60,000 nt of DNA. Origin: Membranipora membranacea (Eukaryota > Bryozoa > Gymnolaemata > Cheilostomatida > Membraniporidae). The notes under the pieces are model-generated. The model did not search any database and had not been told where the DNA came from. It was given only the letters and a program-made list of their open reading frames with translations. The stretch covers positions 9,741,001 through 9,801,000 of the forward strand of contig OU612066.1 in the NCBI GenBank assembly GCA_914767715.1. The letters are read 5' to 3'. Both the position numbers and the translations under genes were made by a program. Each line of letters begins with the position of its first letter. Within the stretch, counting starts at the first letter, position 1. Shown here piece after piece: positions 33,169 to 45,181 of this stretch.

Positions 33169-36100
33169 ATGGGACCCTCTCATGGGGAGTAAGATGGTCA
33201 TTTGTTTTATACAATAACAAAGGACCCTTTTTATTTTGTATTCATCTAACTACAGTGTTATTAATAACATACTATTGATTGTACAGCCTTTTAAAGATGT
33301 TGGTGGATATGTCATATTACAATGAACAGTCTCTACCCCCAGAACTATTTAACCACACACAAATCACAAGGCTACTGCTACGTGCTCACGGTCTCTCTCA
33401 TTTGAGCCCAGCGATTGGTCAGCTTCATAACTTGCTTCAGCTGGATCTGTGCTCACATGATTATAAAGAAGAGACATGGCACTCCAAACTTGACAGGTAG
33501 GCTAAATAATATTTCATATTTTCTCCTTATCCTCAAAGTGGTATTGCCTGTTATGCTTGGTCTCCTCCAGCCAAGCAAAAGAGGTTACATTTATAACACA
33601 AGCCAGTACAGCACTTTGTTTAAGTTATGTTAAACTGCAATCTCGCCACGCTTTGCAATGCTATATGTATGTATTTACACAGATTATAGATTACAGATTA
33701 TAGATCATGAGTACGACTTTAATTTCAGGTTACCCGACAGCATCTGCCAACTGAGTAAACTGGTTCACTTGGATTTGAGTTTCAATGGGTTATCGAGAAT
33801 ACCATCAGGGATAAACCGCCTAGTATCCCTTCAGTATCTCAGTCTCTCAAATAACCAGCTCAAAGATGTTCCAAAGGTTCTGTACCGGGTGAGATATAGC
33901 TTCTTTGTCTTAGTTTGAATCAGTGTAGAATCTTAGATTGTAAGTATTTGATAAACTTACAGCTTAGGAAGGTAGTTGTGTTGCAGATTGAGAGATAAGC
34001 CTCAGGATTGAGTCAAAGTCATCAAGCAGTAGTTATTGCTAAGAATGAATAACAAAACTCACTCCTCTATTCCAGTATAAAATAGTATGTATATATGATA
34101 ATATTTATATATATATATAATGTAATATATAACATAGTATAATACAGAGAACAGCCGTACCCCGAGATATTGTTCTGTAACACAAAGACAGTTTTGTTCC
34201 AGTGAAAAAATGTATCTCTATGATTTTCAGTACAATTACCCAGTGACACATCACTAATTTGCCAACATCATATATAACAGTGGAGTAACAACTGTGTGAT
34301 AGGAGCCTTTGATGGCACACTAATGAACTTTTTTAAATTTCAGTTGAGAAATCTACAGTTTCTGTCATTGAGGCATAATGGGCTGAGCTACATTGATAGA
34401 AGTGTAGGACGTCTGCGAGCCCTCACACAGCTGGATATCGGAGGTCAGTAGTTTGTACGATCTTGATTGATTGATTGTATTGCTATCACTAACTTTAAAA
34501 GTTTCGAGAAAAAGGTTGCTGGTACACATACTCTGCTAAAAATAATGAAGTTGCCTTGCATGCAAAAATCGGGTTAAAAAATAGTATTATTAATATAAAC
34601 GCACATATGTCTCAAAAAGCAGTCTTTTGCCCAGTCAGTACGGTATTTTAATCTTGTTATGCAATCAGTCATCATCATCATTGAATGAAAGCCAATATTA
34701 CTTACGCAAAGGATATAATATGACTGGTTTTTCTCTATTCCAAAGCAAATGATCCTTCTCACATAAATTCAATTGATTAATACAGCTGGATTTGGGGGGA
34801 CAATCAACATTTTCTATACTCCCAACCAACAGCAACCTGAATTTTGCCAAATAAACTATGTTGAGGCGTGCTAAGAGTTTTTTTCTTGCAAATAGATATG
34901 GTTGTCAAAGTCTTGCCCAATGAAGACAGCCAGCATTTCATGATTATAGCCTTTATATTGTGATATATTTGCCGCCAAATTAAAATCACCTCTCCACGGG
35001 CAATCTAAGTTACATGAGATCGCCGTGCCTTGCACTGCATTCTCTTAACAACTCCAATTAAAATTTAAGCATAAAGATGTCTTGCGATTTGATTGAAATT
35101 AATACTCGTTAGTTATTAAACTGTGACTATCAACGGTACTCTTCATATGCATTTTTTTCCATTAAACGTACAGGCAATTCAGTGTGGCACTGATTTTCCC
35201 CTCATCTTCAGGCATTGCCATATGTTACCCTCCCTGGGCTTTTGAGATGACAAGACTTAGTTTTCAATTGAATGCAACAGGGAGTTTGGGATAGTTTTAA
35301 GACTGTAAAACACTGGAGATTTGAACTTGCAGTTAATGTTCATTCCTGAACTTTTCACTGTCGTGAAATTCATAATGACGGATAGGTCAGTCCAGTTCTT
35401 TCATGACGAAAGTGGCAAATCAATGCCGGTGATTCAACTTTATATAGACTCAAATTTTCTAAATTCTCCCTCGTTAGATATGTATGCTATAGATTTGAAA
35501 ACCAGAAAATGTTCTTAGTCATCGGTAAGTCTCCTAGATTGTGCAATTTTTAGCATCATTTGTTATAAATCTGTCTTTGTTTGAGACAAAGTAAATCAAC
35601 AAGTTGACAATCTATGAATTTAAATTATTCTTTAGAGAATATGATAGATGAGATACCAGAGACGATAGGGAACTGTGTGATGATTTCGGTACTACTTCTT
35701 GACTCGCTGCAGATAACTGAGATACCAGACACAGTGACAAAGATTGCAAGGTGAGATTATTGTGTGTGACTGTCTGTGAATGATGGATTGAAGTGATTTC
35801 ACCACAAACAATAAGGACTGTAGTACCTAGAATTTAAAACTACCCACATGGAGGATGTATATAATACATAAAACACTTACACGCATATAAGACTTACAAT
35901 AAATGTAATATCTACAATACATAATATGATACCTACAACACATATTAATACATATATATGATTCCTACATAATATGATACCTACAACACATATTAATACT
36001 TAGTATGTATTAATATGTGTAGAAATTAATTACTAATATAGGTATCATATTAATTATTAATATATATGATACCCAAAACACATATGTGTTATGATTATAT

Positions 36101-39100
36101 TATTATTATATTATTTTATAATAGATAATAATATAATATAGTATCATATTATGTAGTATGAATCATATTACATATGATTCCTACATACATAATGCCTACA
36201 TACATAAAATACCTTCATAGGATACATATAATTCCTACAATTATATAATACCTACATACATCCAATACCTACACACATACAGCACCTATACACATAATAC
36301 CTACACACATGCAATACCTACACACAGACAACACCTACATACATACAATACCTACATACATACAACACCTACACACATATGATACCTACACACATACAAC
36401 ATCTACACACATATGATACCTACACACATACAACATCTACACACATATGATACCTACACACATACAACATCTACACACATACAATACCTACATACATACA
36501 ATACCTACACACGTATAAATACCTACATACATACAACACCTACATACATACAACACCTACACACATAGGATACCTACACATATATAACACCTACATACAT
36601 ATAACACCTACATACATACAACACCTACATACATACAACACCTACATACATACAACACCTACATACATACAATACCTACATCATACAACACCTTCATACA
36701 TACATACAAAACCTACATACATACAACACCTACATACATACAATACCTACACACATATAAATACCTACATACATACAATACCTACACACGTATAAATACC
36801 TACATACATACAACACCTACATACATACAACACATACACACATAGGATACCTACACATATATAACACCTACATACATACAATACCTACATACATACAACA
36901 CCTACACACATATGATACCTACACACATACAACATCTACACACATATGATACCTACACACATACAACATCTACACACATATGATACCTACACACATACAA
37001 CATCTACACACATACAATACCTACATACATACAATACCTACTCACATATAAATACCTACATACATACAATACCTACACACGTATAAATACCTACATACAT
37101 ACAACACCTACATACATACAACACCTACACACATAGGATACCTACACATATATAACACCTACATACATATAACACCTACATACATACAACACCTACACAC
37201 ATATGATACCTACACACATACAACATCTACACACATATGATACCTACACACATACAACATCTACACACATATGATACCTACACACATACAACATCTACAC
37301 ACATACAATACCTACATACATACAATACCTACTCACATATAAATACCTACATACATACAATACCTACACACGTATAAATACCTACATACATACAACACCT
37401 ACATACATACAACACCTACACACATAGGATACCTACACATATATAACACCTACATACATATAACACCTACATACATACAACACCTACATACATACAACAC
37501 CTACATACATACAACACCTACATACATACAATACCTACATCATACAACACCTTCATACATACATACAAAACCTACATACATACAACACCTACATACATAT
37601 AATACCTACATACATATAATAATACCTACATACATACAACACCTACATATATACAACACCTGCATTCATATAACACCTACAACATATAATACCTACATAC
37701 ATATAATACCTACATACATACCACACCTACATACACACCACACCTACATACATATAATACCTACATACTAGCCTTGACATGCTGCCACAGTTTTTGGGGT
37801 TTTTTTTACCAAAAACCGTAGCTGCGTGATTTGTCTACCTACATACACATAATACTAACAAATATTTAATCCCTTCTAATAATGGTTTAAGATAATGATC
37901 CCTAGGTATAGACATGTTTTTTCTATACACCAGCTCTCATTTGTCCGCCCTATATAACAGGCCCCCTTAAACCTGAGGCTTGTGTGGGATGGGGACCCTA
38001 CTTTACCCATCTACTTTTTCATCAAACGAATGCATCTGGCTAGGATGAATGGCTCGCCAGTGCCAGATCAGAAATTACACTTAGGGCCTGGAATTGAAAC
38101 TGGATCATACCTAAAACACAAGTACATACCTAAACCATCAGACAGCTCCTAGCTAATGTTACAGTCTTTTTTACTTGCATGCATTGTAACATTGTATTTC
38201 TTACAATATGACAACTATCAAAGTGACCGGTTCAAAGCAGATAAAAACACAAATCCAGATGATTTTGAGCACACTGTAAAATTAAATCTGTTAGGTATGG
38301 AAAAAATTGAAACCATTGTCTTAGGAGTGAATATTTTAAAGTTTCTTAAAAATATGTTACAGATTTCTAGTAATATGTGTCTTCTACAGTGTGTAGCAGT
38401 TTGCTGTTTGTCATCCTTATCTTTTCACAGCACAATTATACCTGTATTTACTGTCTCACTACCTAATACAAATTACTTCAATCTCAACTAAAACCAACCA
38501 AGGACTTCTTGAACTAACTTATAACCTTATCTTTTAACTCAGAATGTACCCTTGACGTTTTTGTGCGGGAAAACTGTTTATACTTGTGTGTAATAATATT
38601 GCGTAGGCCTACGTATCATCAACAATCAAGCATCCAATAAGGGGCCTCAGATCTTGTTTGTCTTCTGATGTCCCTCATAATGGTAAAAATACCTTGATAG
38701 ATATATATATGAACAATGTATTTGTATTGGGCTCAAAATTGATCAGCGATCAAATTCGACCACTGGAAATCACAGTAGGGCCTAGTTTTTGTGGGAGTGT
38801 CATTTTACTAGTCATGTCCACATTCATTATACATTAAAATTATGGCCGGTAGTGTAATTTACTTACATCATGCTTCATGATGTGGAGATGCATGTTCGTT
38901 CTTTGGCTCAAATTAAAATCCGTACACATGAGACGATTGTTATCTCTATAAGAAGTGATCTATCGAGATGCTGCGTCGGCTACCAACTTGGATAATCCTA
39001 GCTGCTCTAAAGATAAATGAATCAACTGCAAATCGATGTTCACTTTTTCTCAGCAATGAAAAATATTCTGAGAATTTCTAAAATTTTTTGGTTGTTGTCA

Positions 39101-39834
39101 ATGAATGAAACAAAATATTCTAAAACTGATAATAGAATTGTTCTCTCCCGTCCAATGATTGTCTATTTTAATCATGGGCAACCATATTGTATCTCATGCC
39201 CCTATTGGTCTCTGTGGATATCACTCCAGAAGTGATATATTTCTCAAAGGTTTATATGCTGTTCCCAATTTGAAAACTGTACATACTCCATTTAGTGTCA
39301 ATGAAATTTGAATGAAGCAACTTGATAAATCGTATAAAGCGTAGTACTTATACAAATAATGTCATAGATTGGCAGTTCCCACTGACTAGCTACTGGTTAT
39401 TAATGGTGCATTACTACTGCATCCTACCAGGTTAATATCTTGTCAAATAAAGTATATATATATATATATATATATATACTATATATATTATATATATACA
39501 TAATATTGCCTACAAAATTAAAGTGTATAATAATAATGCAATGTTACTGTGTTGCAGCCTTACAATGATTGAGCTGTCCAACAACAAACACCTGGAGTCT
39601 ATCCCTCAAGGCTTGGAGAAGCTAACTCACCTAACAGCCGTCCACATACCTAACTGTCACGCTAATCTGGCTCAATCTCCTGGTGTACAGGGTATACTTA
39701 GTGTCGTCAATAAAAACAAAACTAGTGAGCTAGTCGACACCATGGCGGTTAAACAGCTGCCAGTGGCCCACGAGTTTGACGTCAGCATAAATCGCACCAT
39801 TGAGATGGTGGATATTGATAGACCTCAGTGACCA
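33169..39834 (+). CDS. Leucine-rich-repeat protein, six exons
   Basis: Exons 33287-33496, 33729-33888, 34344-34443, 35636-35750 and 39558-39830 (stop TGA) join in matching phase. A 20-nt first exon, 33169-33188 (ATG ... GTAAGA), fits the phase of exon 2 and would give about 292 residues, but it is tentative. LRRs of the L-x2-L-x-L-x2-N-x-L-x2-(I/L)P type are plain: LVHLDLSFNGLSRIPSG, LQYLSLSNNQLKDVP and LQFLSLRHNGLSYI, then degenerate ones (IDEIPETIGNC, IPDTVTKI) and LTMIELSNNKHLESIPQGL. The tail after the repeats is about 60 residues, ends in VDIDRPQ and has no recognised domain. No signal peptide or membrane segment is seen, so it is probably an intracellular plant-like/Shoc2-type LRR scaffold. 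Intron 5 (35751-39557) contains a 1.9-kb satellite. Confidence 0.82.
34076..34134. repeat. AT dinucleotide-rich microsatellite
   Basis: TATATATATA-type low complexity in the intron between the second and third LRR exons. Confidence 0.8.
35870..37780. repeat. 1.9-kb CCTACATACA-type satellite, nearly G-free
   Basis: Irregular units of 13-15 bp built from ACACCTACATACATAC and its variants (ATACCTACACACAT, ACATCTACACACATATG). From about 36230 to 37770 the plus strand has almost no G, apart from ATATG, ATAGG and CACGTA variants. Blocks of several hundred bp repeat as higher-order units: 36360-36830, 36900-37190 and 37200-37560 have the same order of variants. The 5' side degrades into AT-rich hairpins, for example a perfect 14-bp stem at 35986-36020. 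Confidence 0.95.
37940..38060 (+). repeat. Dispersed repeat, related to 42058-42250
   Basis: Shares with 42058-42250, in the same order and orientation, GCCCT.T.TAAC.GGCCCCCT.AAAC, CTTGTGTG, TTTACC/GTTACC and TGGCTAGGAT. Both copies lie in introns or intergenic sequence and are diverged. Probably an old short element. Confidence 0.5.
39452..39500. repeat. (AT)n microsatellite
   Basis: Runs of TATATATATATATATATA just 60 bp upstream of the last LRR exon acceptor. Confidence 0.9.
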
Positions 39835-40515
39835 ACTCATTAGCGCGGTAAACATTTTGAAAGATGTTGAAATAATACTCACAAATTCTATGTCAATGGT
39901 TTGTCTTCATGGTTTTCATGGTCAGTTACTGTTGCGTTTTTTCCAGTAACTCGCCATATTAATATCATAAACAAAAGATCTGATCATCATCTTATCCTTT
40001 GTAATTAATTGCCATTATCCAAGCTCGCCACAGTGTAGCAGCTAGCTGTATGTTATCACATTGTATTATTATGCATGATTATTTTTTATACAACTTAGCT
40101 TAGTGAAAAACTTTTCCTACCAATGCAATATTTGTTGACAACTTTTTTATATTTTACACCTAAGTGCCATCATCTCAAAAATTCTGCCATACTAAACTGA
40201 TAATGATTTACACAGCAGCTTATTTGACTTCAAAATAAATATTATAGAATCGAGACGTACATAATAGCCTATTATGATGTTGTCAGAGGAATTGATGGTT
40301 GGGTGATCAGGTATGGGCGTCTCCTATCTCACAAAATTGCTCCTCAATATGTGCTGTGTAAGTTATCATTATAAAAATAATCAAAAAATATTACGTATAT
40401 TGAGACACAGCTACGACTGCTGTTGTGCGATTAAGTGCTCAAACTTCTGGTTTCTAGTCGACACCTGTCGCTGTGATCAAAGCTGGAAACTAGTAAATTC
40501 TTCTACGAAAAGAAA

Positions 40516-43500
40516 ATGGCGAGGTTAGTCAGACTTTACCCATTGAATAGACATAAATAGACGGTGCCTGAATTAGGCTGATTCTAGGCAGCAAAATATT
40601 ATGACGTTTTATATCAGTATTATTAGCCACTGGAGCTTTGTAAGGGACTTCATGTAGGCATAAACTTTATATTTAAGTCTAGGAATGTAGTTTTTTTTCG
40701 GAGAGCTAGATGGACATTTATGGTCGGGAGAGTGACCAGTGGATTGGAGAGTTCACTGCTTTTTTTATGCTGGATCTTACAACCTAGATCAATGTAATAT
40801 AATAAAGATGGCAGTTCATAGCAAGTTCACACTAAAGTCCTTTATGATCACAGTAGTGTGCCGAAGAACTTTGAAAGTCCTATATCTGTTGATGGTATTG
40901 GTGTTTTTCTGAGCCAACATTATTGGATCTCTGTTGAAGTTTGATAGATGTAGTGTGTGATAATTGTGAGCTGTTGTCTCTCTGCCACTGTTGGTGCGCT
41001 AATATGTTTTCCTTTAGAGAGCTAGCAGGTCATGATAATAGTTAACCTTTATGTCAACCTCTAGTTCCCAGAGCTTTGTCATGCAAAGTTTCACCAAACT
41101 TATCATGCACTAGGATGGATGGGATGGAGACTTTACCCCCAAAGGTTTCCCTAGAAATCCACTTACTCTCTTACTTTGTGAGAAAACTATCAATATTACA
41201 GGAACGTTCTGAACAAAAGCATTCTCTATTCAATTTAGACCTGAACATCAATAAGGTTAAGTATAAAGCGAACAGTATGCTGCCCGGTATCATGGTGCTT
41301 GTAGGCAGCAAAGCCAAAAAATGAGGCGTGCAATTTGGGTGTGCTGCACACACGCCCAAAATGATCTCATTTAAAAACTTAATCCGTATTGTCAAAATCT
41401 GTGGGTTGTGATTTGTCTGCATTGTCCATCTATAGTTTCACTTGAAACAATATTTCCCAAAACAGATTATTGTGTACAGATTATTTCTAGCTAGGACGGA
41501 ATGGAAGAAAGGTTTGATAATTCACCTCAACCAGGGTTCTAATTTGTTGAATATTAATTCATATTAATTAAATTCTGCCGCTTTGTAAACAGTTTCAAAA
41601 CCTGAATTGTGCTTTTCTAAAAGCTAGCTACATGCGTATAGATGTAGGTGGGTCCTTCTTTATATTTATCCTTGACGTACAAATTGCAATCATTTCAGAG
41701 GAAAGACTGGTAAGACATCTATATCAAGCAAAGAAAAGCAGCACATAGAGATGGGCGCATTTTCTTATACTGCTCAAAGTCAGCAAGTGCAGAAAACTGG
41801 ATACAGACGCTGCCGGTCTGTGCTTTTAGTCATTTCTGTTGTTGTTGCATGGTGCCTGGCAATTGGAGGAGTGGCTTTCACTGTATATCAAGCTCAGATA
41901 TTCAGGAGGGAGATGGCTGAGATGAAAGAATTGATACAAAAATGTGAGTACATGCATGGTAATGATTGTGTTAATATATATAGCTCAAATATGTCTCAGT
42001 GAATCAAAACATGATATTAGATAAAACTGAGGATAAAATTCTTTGCACTAGGTCTTATTTGACTGCCCTTTTAACGGGCCCCCTCAAACGCAGGTGACTT
42101 GTGTGTACACTATACCCTTGCCCGCCGTTACCGGCTACTCTTTTTTCGAAGAGGCAGAGGGGGATTTTTACTGTGTGCAAGCACACAGTAGTCCTCCTGT
42201 ATTTATGGTCCTGATCCGAACAGACTTGGCTAGGATCAACTCCTCTGTCATTATAGCCACCCCCCCCCCCCCTCTCCTTGTACACTCAATTTTCAGGTGG
42301 CGTAGCAATAGAAGGCGAGTGACTCAAACTATGGCAAAGGTTTACAAAACAAATAAAAAATTGCCAGTTTCAACAACGAGCGAATTGAGATCAAACCTGT
42401 TTTAGGCTGTAATTACTGAGTACTCATGGTGATCCACACATGAGAATTCATGAAGTTTGTAGATTAGCTCGAGATCTATACTGGGAATTTTTTCTTTGTA
42501 CCATGAAAATTATGATCAAGGCAGCTATACTATCATATAATAAGATACCAGAGTGTCATGAAAACTCATGTCACCTGCAGGGAACCGCAAAAGAATCAAA
42601 TTAACCGAATTTGGAAAGGTATTTCTATCTGCTATAGATTCAATCCATGGAATTTCAGCGCGACATCCATTGATAGTATTGGTCTGAGAGTAACTAAGCA
42701 TTGTGTAGTATACTACACAAGTGACAAATGACGATAAATGTACAGGATATTAGCGAAAACGATTTGTGAACATAATTTCTCAAACTTCATCTTGCTGCAC
42801 CATGAAGAGGAAAAAGAGAAAATTTGCTCAAAATCTTGCTAACCCTATTCAATATTTTGCTGACTAGATAAGGATGAAGGGACACCAGGAGCACCTGGCA
42901 GCCCTGGGTTGAAAGGGGATCCCGGTGTAGATGGATCTGCTGGAGCTGATGGTCTCCAAGGACCTAAAGGAGATACTGGACAACCTGGTGTGCAAGGTGT
43001 TAAAGGTGATTACGGATTAAAGGGAGAAAGTGGAAGTATAGATAACGCTGGAACAAGCTATGTTCGGTGGGGGAAAGATAACTGTTCTGAACCAACAACA
43101 ACTATTTATCAGGGTGAGAATATTCCGCTAAATTTAATAGGATCAAGCTGATTGTAACAGCAGACCAGACAAGGTCCAGGTTCATATAAAGGTTATGATT
43201 TCAACACCCAGCATAGTGCAATAGCACATAACTTACCAACACTTTGCATTAGTTTCAATTATAAGGGTAGGATTGTATTTGAAGTATTTGTACAGCACTC
43301 AATTGTGAAACCATTTAGGTGCCAGCATAGCTATTTATAGCACTTTGACAGGACAATAGTGCTCTTACCTATATATATCAAATCCAATGCTATGGGTACC
43401 AGTGACCAGAGCAAGCGAGAAGCGCTGGTATTACACTTGGTGCCAATGCGTTGGCACTGATTGGCTTATGGGCTAACCCCACCCAGCAGCAAATCATATC

Positions 43501-44335
43501 GGTACCAACACATTGACTACATTCTAAGCTTCTTTGCAACACCTACAATAAAATGTAAATGTAAATCACTTTTTATTTAGCTGCTCTCCAGCAAGCTTGA
43601 CATGAATATAAGATAGATACATATACATATTCAATTTAGCGCACTCTTGTACAAGGTAGGAGTGGGCAAGCTAGGCTATTGTCCAGAGAGCTCACCTCCT
43701 TCAGCAGCATGGGTAATGACCGGGATTCGAACCTGCAACTCTCAGATTGAGATACTCGAATCCTAACCACTACGCCACCCTGCCTGCCTGCCCTGACAAG
43801 CTCAATAATTAAAAGAATTATCAACTTGCCAACCTATTCTGTAGGTGTCATAGGAGGTGCTCGTTTTGATGATGAGGGATCAGGAGTGGACTACCAGTGT
43901 CTCCCTCTTAATCCTGATTGGCTAGATTATAATATCAACATCACCGCCCAATCACTGATGCGATCGATTGAGTATTACACAAAAGACTCTGGTATTTTCG
44001 AGGATGAAACTGGCGCAAAGCGTGCTGTATGCGCCCATTGTTATATCCCTGGTCGAACAGCTGTCACCATGATACCAGCTAAAACAAAGTGCCCGTCAGG
44101 CTGGCATAGAGAGTATTACGGTTACTTGATGTCAAGCGGGTTTTGGCAAAAGCATCCTACAACAAATATATGTGTAGACGCAGATCCAGAATACGCTGAC
44201 ACTGAGTTTCCAGAGTGGGGTGGGGGACTTAATTTTGTAGGAGCTGATTGTGGGAGTTGGGGTTCTATTGAGGAATGTGAGGAGGGTGGTTATATCAATA
44301 ACAGACAATTAACATGTGTAGTTTGTTCCAGGTAA
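40516..44335 (+). CDS. Membrane-anchored short-chain (spongin-type) collagen
   Basis: Exons 40516-40523, 41699-41943, 42868-43113 and 43845-44335 join in phase and give 329 residues. The 8-nt first exon (ATGGCGAG) is supported by phase and by the open frame reaching the acceptor; otherwise the start is the ATG at 41751. Residues about 43-66 form one hydrophobic span after a basic RRCR, so this is a type II membrane protein. A short linker leads to about 17 uninterrupted Gly-X-Y triplets (about 89-139), then SYVRWGK and a Cys-rich C-terminal domain of about 185 residues with [47 protein letters not shown] and the ending LTCVVCSR. That C-terminal domain is the one of sponge short-chain collagen C4. 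It would be expected at the cell surface or shed into the matrix. A SINE lies in intron 3. Confidence 0.9.
42058..42250 (+). repeat. Dispersed repeat, related to 37940-38060
   Basis: See the partner copy. Located in intron 2 of the collagen gene and followed by a C-rich run (CCCCCCCCCC at about 42262). Confidence 0.5.
43640..43790 (-). mobile_element. tRNA-derived SINE
   Basis: On the minus strand a tRNA-like head reads TGGCGTAGTGG (A box, 43777-43767), then 33 bp, then GGTTCGAATCC (B box, 43733-43723); these are consensus RNA polymerase III promoter boxes at normal tRNA spacing. The body continues to about 43640. It is in intron 3 of the collagen gene, opposite to its transcription, ending only about 55 bp before the acceptor of the last exon. 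It is not a functional tRNA gene: the arms do not close into a full cloverleaf. Confidence 0.8.
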
Positions 44336-45181
44336 CTGATGAAATAATCATGAATGATCATTTTACTTGAATACATGTTAGCGGTTTCCATTAGAGGCTT
44401 GTATGCTGGCTGTACAGGGGTAAAATATTAGATGAGTATGAACAAGGAGTTAAAGACTCTTTGGTATGAATTGTCTTTTACTCCTTGGTATGAATTAACC
44501 AAGATTCATTTATTCTTATTGAAAAACCATCCCCTGCAAATGACTGATGTTTTCATGGAAGTGGTGAGAGGTACTGTATTGGAGTGAAGAAATGTTTTAT
44601 TTATCTCACAGACATTGCCCGTTTTTTTATTAAATATTTAAACATCTCTTATTATCAGAGAGAAAGGGAGTTGTTTTGCACAATATTCAAGTGAGAAAAA
44701 TGAACACAGGTGATGAAATGTAGTCACCAATTCCATGGTTGCAAAAGCAGTTTGATTTTCTCATCTGACAAAATTTTCTTTCAGTGATCGCTGTAGTTTT
44801 CATAACAGTGCAAGGTTAAATATGATGTTTAAACTATAATACTGAAATAAAACTCAAAGGAATGTCTATCATTGAAAGCTTACAAATCATGTACCTAAAT
44901 TCCATCATATCTGGTATGTATGAAAAAACTAACAAATCACGGTTAGATAATTTCAAAAGTTGTTTGAGCCCATTGGAGAGAAAGAGCAATATCACAATAA
45001 TAGACTAGATTGTCTTGGAGTTTTCGATGACAACTTTTACTGTTACCACATAGATGAATTTACATGAGGGCATATGAAAATGAAAAAGTCGTCTTCTACC
45101 AGTAGCCTGAATGCGCTTTCAGAAAAAAGGGATATCACTAAGTATGTAGATATGTTGGGTTTATAGACCGGTTAGAAAGGC
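44336..45181. other. Convergent intergenic region, collagen/NUDT9
   Basis: The 3' ends of the two genes face each other. It contains a 45-bp micro-palindrome (44443-44487) of the CAAGGAGT family. Candidate AATAAA signals (44847, plus strand) may serve the collagen mRNA. No other gene. Confidence 0.5.

Noticed and set aside
38156-38491. 111-residue plus-strand frame in the LRR intron
   Set aside because: No splice support, hydrophobic low-information composition, and it lies within a long intron.
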